7,795 bases of DNA from Desulfobacterales bacterium (GTDB taxonomy: Bacteria; Desulfobacterota; Desulfobacteria; Desulfobacterales; JAFDCJ01). The notes below the pieces were generated by a model, which did not search any database, had not been told where the DNA came from, and saw nothing but the letters and a program-made list of their open reading frames with translations. The stretch is from the NCBI GenBank assembly GCA_029939875.1, contig JAOZSC010000106.1:1-7795 (forward strand), in the 5' to 3' direction. Below, piece after piece: positions 4,959-7,795 of the stretch (its first letter is position 1; every line of letters begins with the position of its first letter). The position numbers were made by a program, and so were the translations under genes.

Positions 4959-7795
4959 TCATAGATCCTTCACCCAGAGACCGTAATATCCCATGGGCAG
5001 AAAGGCCCTGTCGCCGGAAAAGGTCACCCGCCCGGACCACGAGTATCCATATCGAAAATCCGTCAGTTCGGGGGCTCCTGGATTTTGGACGTCGTAGCAG
5101 CCGATGCCGCCCGACATGCTCACAAACACCGTGCGGTTTTTTGCGCCTATAATGCTGACGCTGGTCACCGGCAATTCGTTTTCATACTTCTCGAGTTTTT
5201 CGGGATCCGTGAGATCGATGATGACCAGTTCGCTGGACCCGCCGCAACACCCCCGCCAGGAATATCCATTGAGGTACGCGAGCCCGCTGGCGATCACGAA
5301 TCTATGGTAATAACTCGACAGGCTCGCTTCGCCCATGAGGTACGCTGTGTCGCCTTCGATCCAGACGGCGTTGAACGTGTATTGCACGGAATTGTCTGTT
5401 TCCGGCGCCCACCGGGTGTCGATGGTATAAGCGTATTTGCCGGTTTCGTCCATCCCCAGGCAGGTCCCCGGAATATTGATCGGCGACAAGCTCGCGGGCA
5501 AGGCGGGATCAGCCATGTCGACCCGTCCCAGGTAGTACTTGACCTGGGAGCGCCCCTGGTCGTCATCCTCTGCGTCCTCCGTGAAGCTGTAATACAACAT
5601 TCCGGATTTCGCGAAGAATCCCGAGGCGTCGTGCTCCTCGATCGCATGCCGGGCGGCAAGCTCAGGGCGGTCGGGATCGGACAAATCCACGATCAACAGC
5701 CCCTGGAAGAATTTTTCAGGTTCGGCCTGCTCTGCGACTACATTGCTCCGCTCCAATGCGCCGATGCCGGGCGCATCGTAATACCCATAATATCGGCGAG
5801 GATTCATCATTACGAAGGCAAGCATATCCCCTTTCACCTGAACGATTTCACCGTTGCTGTAAAACGGATATATAACGACATCTTCCGCAAGCGGCATCGG
5901 TGTGTAATAATTTCCCCTGATTTCGATCGACCCCCGTTTTTTCGGAGATATCGGGTTTGAGAAATCGAAGACGGTGACGCTGGTCGTGTATTCGGACGGG
6001 TATGGCATGGTGTCCGCCTCGGCGTCCACGCGATAATACTCGGCACCGTAGTGGTTCGCCACGATGAAGGCAAGATTTCCATTCACGAAATGCGAGGAGT
6101 ATCCGGATTCGTCCAATGCGATTTTGCCGACCGGGTTTTCCGGATCGCCAACCGGGACGACCTGCAGGGTGTAATCGCCACTGCTTTCAACAACCTGCAT
6201 GCCGTAGCCATTTGCAAGCGGCGTGTAATCGACGATGTTCATCGCCAGCGATAGGTTGGCCGTTACCAGGGGATTGTCGCGATTGGATGCGTCGATTACC
6301 TGCAGCTCCTCAGTGGAAACCGAGAAGAGACGGTCGGAGAAGCTCCTTCCGCGAAGCACGGCCCCCTTCTGGGTCACCCAGCCCCGGGCATCGAGGTCGG
6401 TGGAGGAATAGTCGATGAGCTGGAGACGGTTTTCCGATTTGTACCGGCCGTTGGTATAGGAGGCGGTCGTGTAAGGTAGAAGGATCAGGCCGATATCCTC
6501 CATCACCGTGAAAGATTTAACGTCCTGGTAGGCCGTGGTCGAACTCCAGCCGTTGCTCTCCCCGAATGAGAGGCGCTTGATCAGGTCCGGCTGTTCAGGA
6601 TCGGCCACGTCGAACAGGGAGACCGAAACCCGCCAGCCGTCAGTGTCGTCCACGCCCAGCGCCACCAGGTGATCGCCCATGGGTTGGATGTGGGTGGACC
6701 AGCCGGGCACAATCAGTTCCCCCTTGATCTCCGGTTGGGTCGGATCGCTCAGGTCAATCACCCACAGAGGGTCTTTGCGCTCAAAAGTTACCATGTAGGC
6801 GCGATCCCCGTCGAACCGGGTGGCGAAGAGCTGCTCTCCCCTGCCGAGCTCCAGGGAGCCGATTTTGCGCGGGGCGTCGGGATCCGTGACGTCGATCGTG
6901 TACAGGCGGCTTACACCTCCATCCCTCCATTCATATGTGCAGACCCGGAAATAGCCGCTGGTGTAATCCATCTTCCATTCGTCCCTGATACGTCCAAGGA
7001 TGTCGAAGCTGCCCCTTTTTCGAATCACGCCACTTGGGTCGGAGATATCCACGTAGGTGACATTCATGCTGTCGCTGGAATAATCCGAGGGGTCGGACGC
7101 GATGAAGATCGCTTCCTCCGTCACGTGGATGTACCGGGCCGATCCGCCGAAATCCACCCGGTCAACCTCGCGGGCATTTCCGGGGTCGGACAGGTCGATG
7201 GAAGCCACGTAAACGTTTCTTTCGTCGGGCGCTTTTTCTGGCGCTGCTGATACGTACCCATCATCGTCGGCGGTGTCCGTTGCGACGGCGGCGGGCTGTT
7301 CGCTGCGATACAGCCGGTAGACAGGTTCCTCGGTGGAGACCACGTAGAGGATGTCGCCCACGATCCGCGAATCGGTGATTCGCCCTTTCAGATTCAAGGC
7401 TCCCAGGTTTCTCGGATTCGATGCGTCGGCGATGTTGACGACCTCAATCCGGCTTTGAGGCATGGATAGTACCGGGGCGTCGGCTTCGTCCGCCTTCAGG
7501 ATGCCGTAGACGGGCACCTGGGGGACGGAGACGATCACGTATGCGTAATCGCTCCGGATGTACATCTCTATCGGTTCGCCGTCAACCCGGCTCCGGCCAG
7601 AAATAGTCGGGCTGTCGGGCCGGGACACATCGCAGACAGTCAGCCCACGGTATTGGTTCAGGATATAGAGATTGGTCCCCTCGATCTTGACGATATCGGC
7701 TTCCTCGATCTCCCGTTTTACTTTCTCCAACTGATCTTGATCCGCCGTTTCCGCGGCACCCGGTACCGCCACCATTCCGTCCCATGATCTATATG
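4959..7795 (-). CDS. Large beta-propeller protein (Beta_propel, PF09826-type) with LVIVD-like repeats, N-terminus beyond window
   Basis: Residues are counted from the ATG at 7775, but the frame is open to the window edge (six more codons, reading YRSWDG), so the true start and probably a secretion or lipoprotein signal lie outside. The segment EEADIVKIEGTNLYIL at 24-39 matches the motif that opens the Beta_propel family. About 15 units of the LVIVD-like form follow, each a hydrophobic strand, Asp, then S/T/A-DP, for example near residues 191-197, 242-247, 338-344, 387-393, 491-496, 602-607, 695-701 and 851-857. This suggests two or more propellers in a protein above 938 residues. An acidic loop (TEDAEDDDQ, 732-740) and a vicinal cysteine pair (RGCCGG, 841-846) stand out. 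The family is mostly described as secreted or cell-surface, with no agreed biochemical role; binding or scaffolding is inference. It is convergent with the MoxR-VWA cluster and shows no functional link to it. Confidence 0.88.
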   Translation of the reverse strand, partial: YRSWDGMVAVPGAAETADQDQLEKVKREIEEADIVKIEGTNLYILNQYRGLTVCDVSRPDSPTISGRSRVDGEPIEMYIRSDYAYVIVSVPQVPVYGILKADEADAPVLSMPQSRIEVVNIADASNPRNLGALNLKGRITDSRIVGDILYVVSTEEPVYRLYRSEQPAAVATDTADDDGYVSAAPEKAPDERNVYVASIDLSDPGNAREVDRVDFGGSARYIHVTEEAIFIASDPSDYSSDSMNVTYVDISDPSGVIRKRGSFDILGRIRDEWKMDYTSGYFRVCTYEWRDGGVSRLYTIDVTDPDAPRKIGSLELGRGEQLFATRFDGDRAYMVTFERKDPLWVIDLSDPTQPEIKGELIVPGWSTHIQPMGDHLVALGVDDTDGWRVSVSLFDVADPEQPDLIKRLSFGESNGWSSTTAYQDVKSFTVMEDIGLILLPYTTASYTNGRYKSENRLQLIDYSSTDLDARGWVTQKGAVLRGRSFSDRLFSVSTEELQVIDASNRDNPLVTANLSLAMNIVDYTPLANGYGMQVVESSGDYTLQVVPVGDPENPVGKIALDESGYSSHFVNGNLAFIVANHYGAEYYRVDAEADTMPYPSEYTTSVTVFDFSNPISPKKRGSIEIRGNYYTPMPLAEDVVIYPFYSNGEIVQVKGDMLAFVMMNPRRYYGYYDAPGIGALERSNVVAEQAEPEKFFQGLLIVDLSDPDRPELAARHAIEEHDASGFFAKSGMLYYSFTEDAEDDDQGRSQVKYYLGRVDMADPALPASLSPINIPGTCLGMDETGKYAYTIDTRWAPETDNSVQYTFNAVWIEGDTAYLMGEASLSSYYHRFVIASGLAYLNGYSWRGCCGGSSELVIIDLTDPEKLEKYENELPVTSVSIIGAKNRTVFVSMSGGIGCYDVQNPGAPELTDFRYGYSWSGRVTFSGDRAFLPMGYYGLWVKDL

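Noticed and set aside
5085..5960. Long open frame (291 codons) on the plus strand opposite the beta-propeller gene
   Set aside because: The opposite strand has unmistakable repeat motifs throughout; this translation shows no family pattern and no ribosome binding site that stands out.

Overview
The window looks like chromosomal DNA of a moderately GC-rich, Gram-negative-type bacterium. A Desulfobacterota-like or other proteobacterial source fits the gene style and the REP-like intergenic repeat, but this is inference; there is no rRNA or lineage marker here. No tRNA, CRISPR array, insertion sequence or phage gene is visible.

Layout. (1) Positions 7-489, minus strand: a TraB/PrgY-family protein that stops after the N-terminal TraB domain, before the membrane half normal for the family. 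(2) Positions 490-705: a divergent intergenic region with an AT-rich part next to the TraB gene (candidate minus-strand promoter) and a GC-rich part ending in a hairpin that overlaps the ribosome binding site of the next gene. (3) Positions 706-4766, plus strand: a compact three-gene cluster, namely a canonical CbbQ/NirQ/NorQ-type MoxR AAA+ ATPase, a 926-residue CbbO/NorD-type protein with a C-terminal von Willebrand factor A (VWA) domain and a complete MIDAS metal site, and a 141-residue protein I do not recognise. (4) Positions 4767-4958: a convergent intergenic region with three inverted repeats: a possible minus-strand terminator, a REP-like hairpin and a plus-strand terminator. (5) Position 4959 to the window edge, minus strand: a very large beta-propeller protein of the PF09826 (Beta_propel) type, built from about 15 LVIVD-like repeats. 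Its reading frame is open to the edge, so its N-terminus is missing.

How the genes work together. The AAA+ ATPase and VWA protein should form a two-part motor. Characterised relatives remodel inhibited RuBisCO (CbbQ/CbbO) or mature the non-haem iron site of nitric oxide reductase (NorQ/NorD). Neither RuBisCO nor nitric oxide reductase genes are present here, so the client is unknown. The small third gene, with a strong Shine-Dalgarno site 36 bases after the VWA gene, is the best local candidate for a cofactor, adaptor or client. The TraB-type gene and the beta-propeller gene are probably separate transcription units. There is no gene-free stretch longer than 300 bases.
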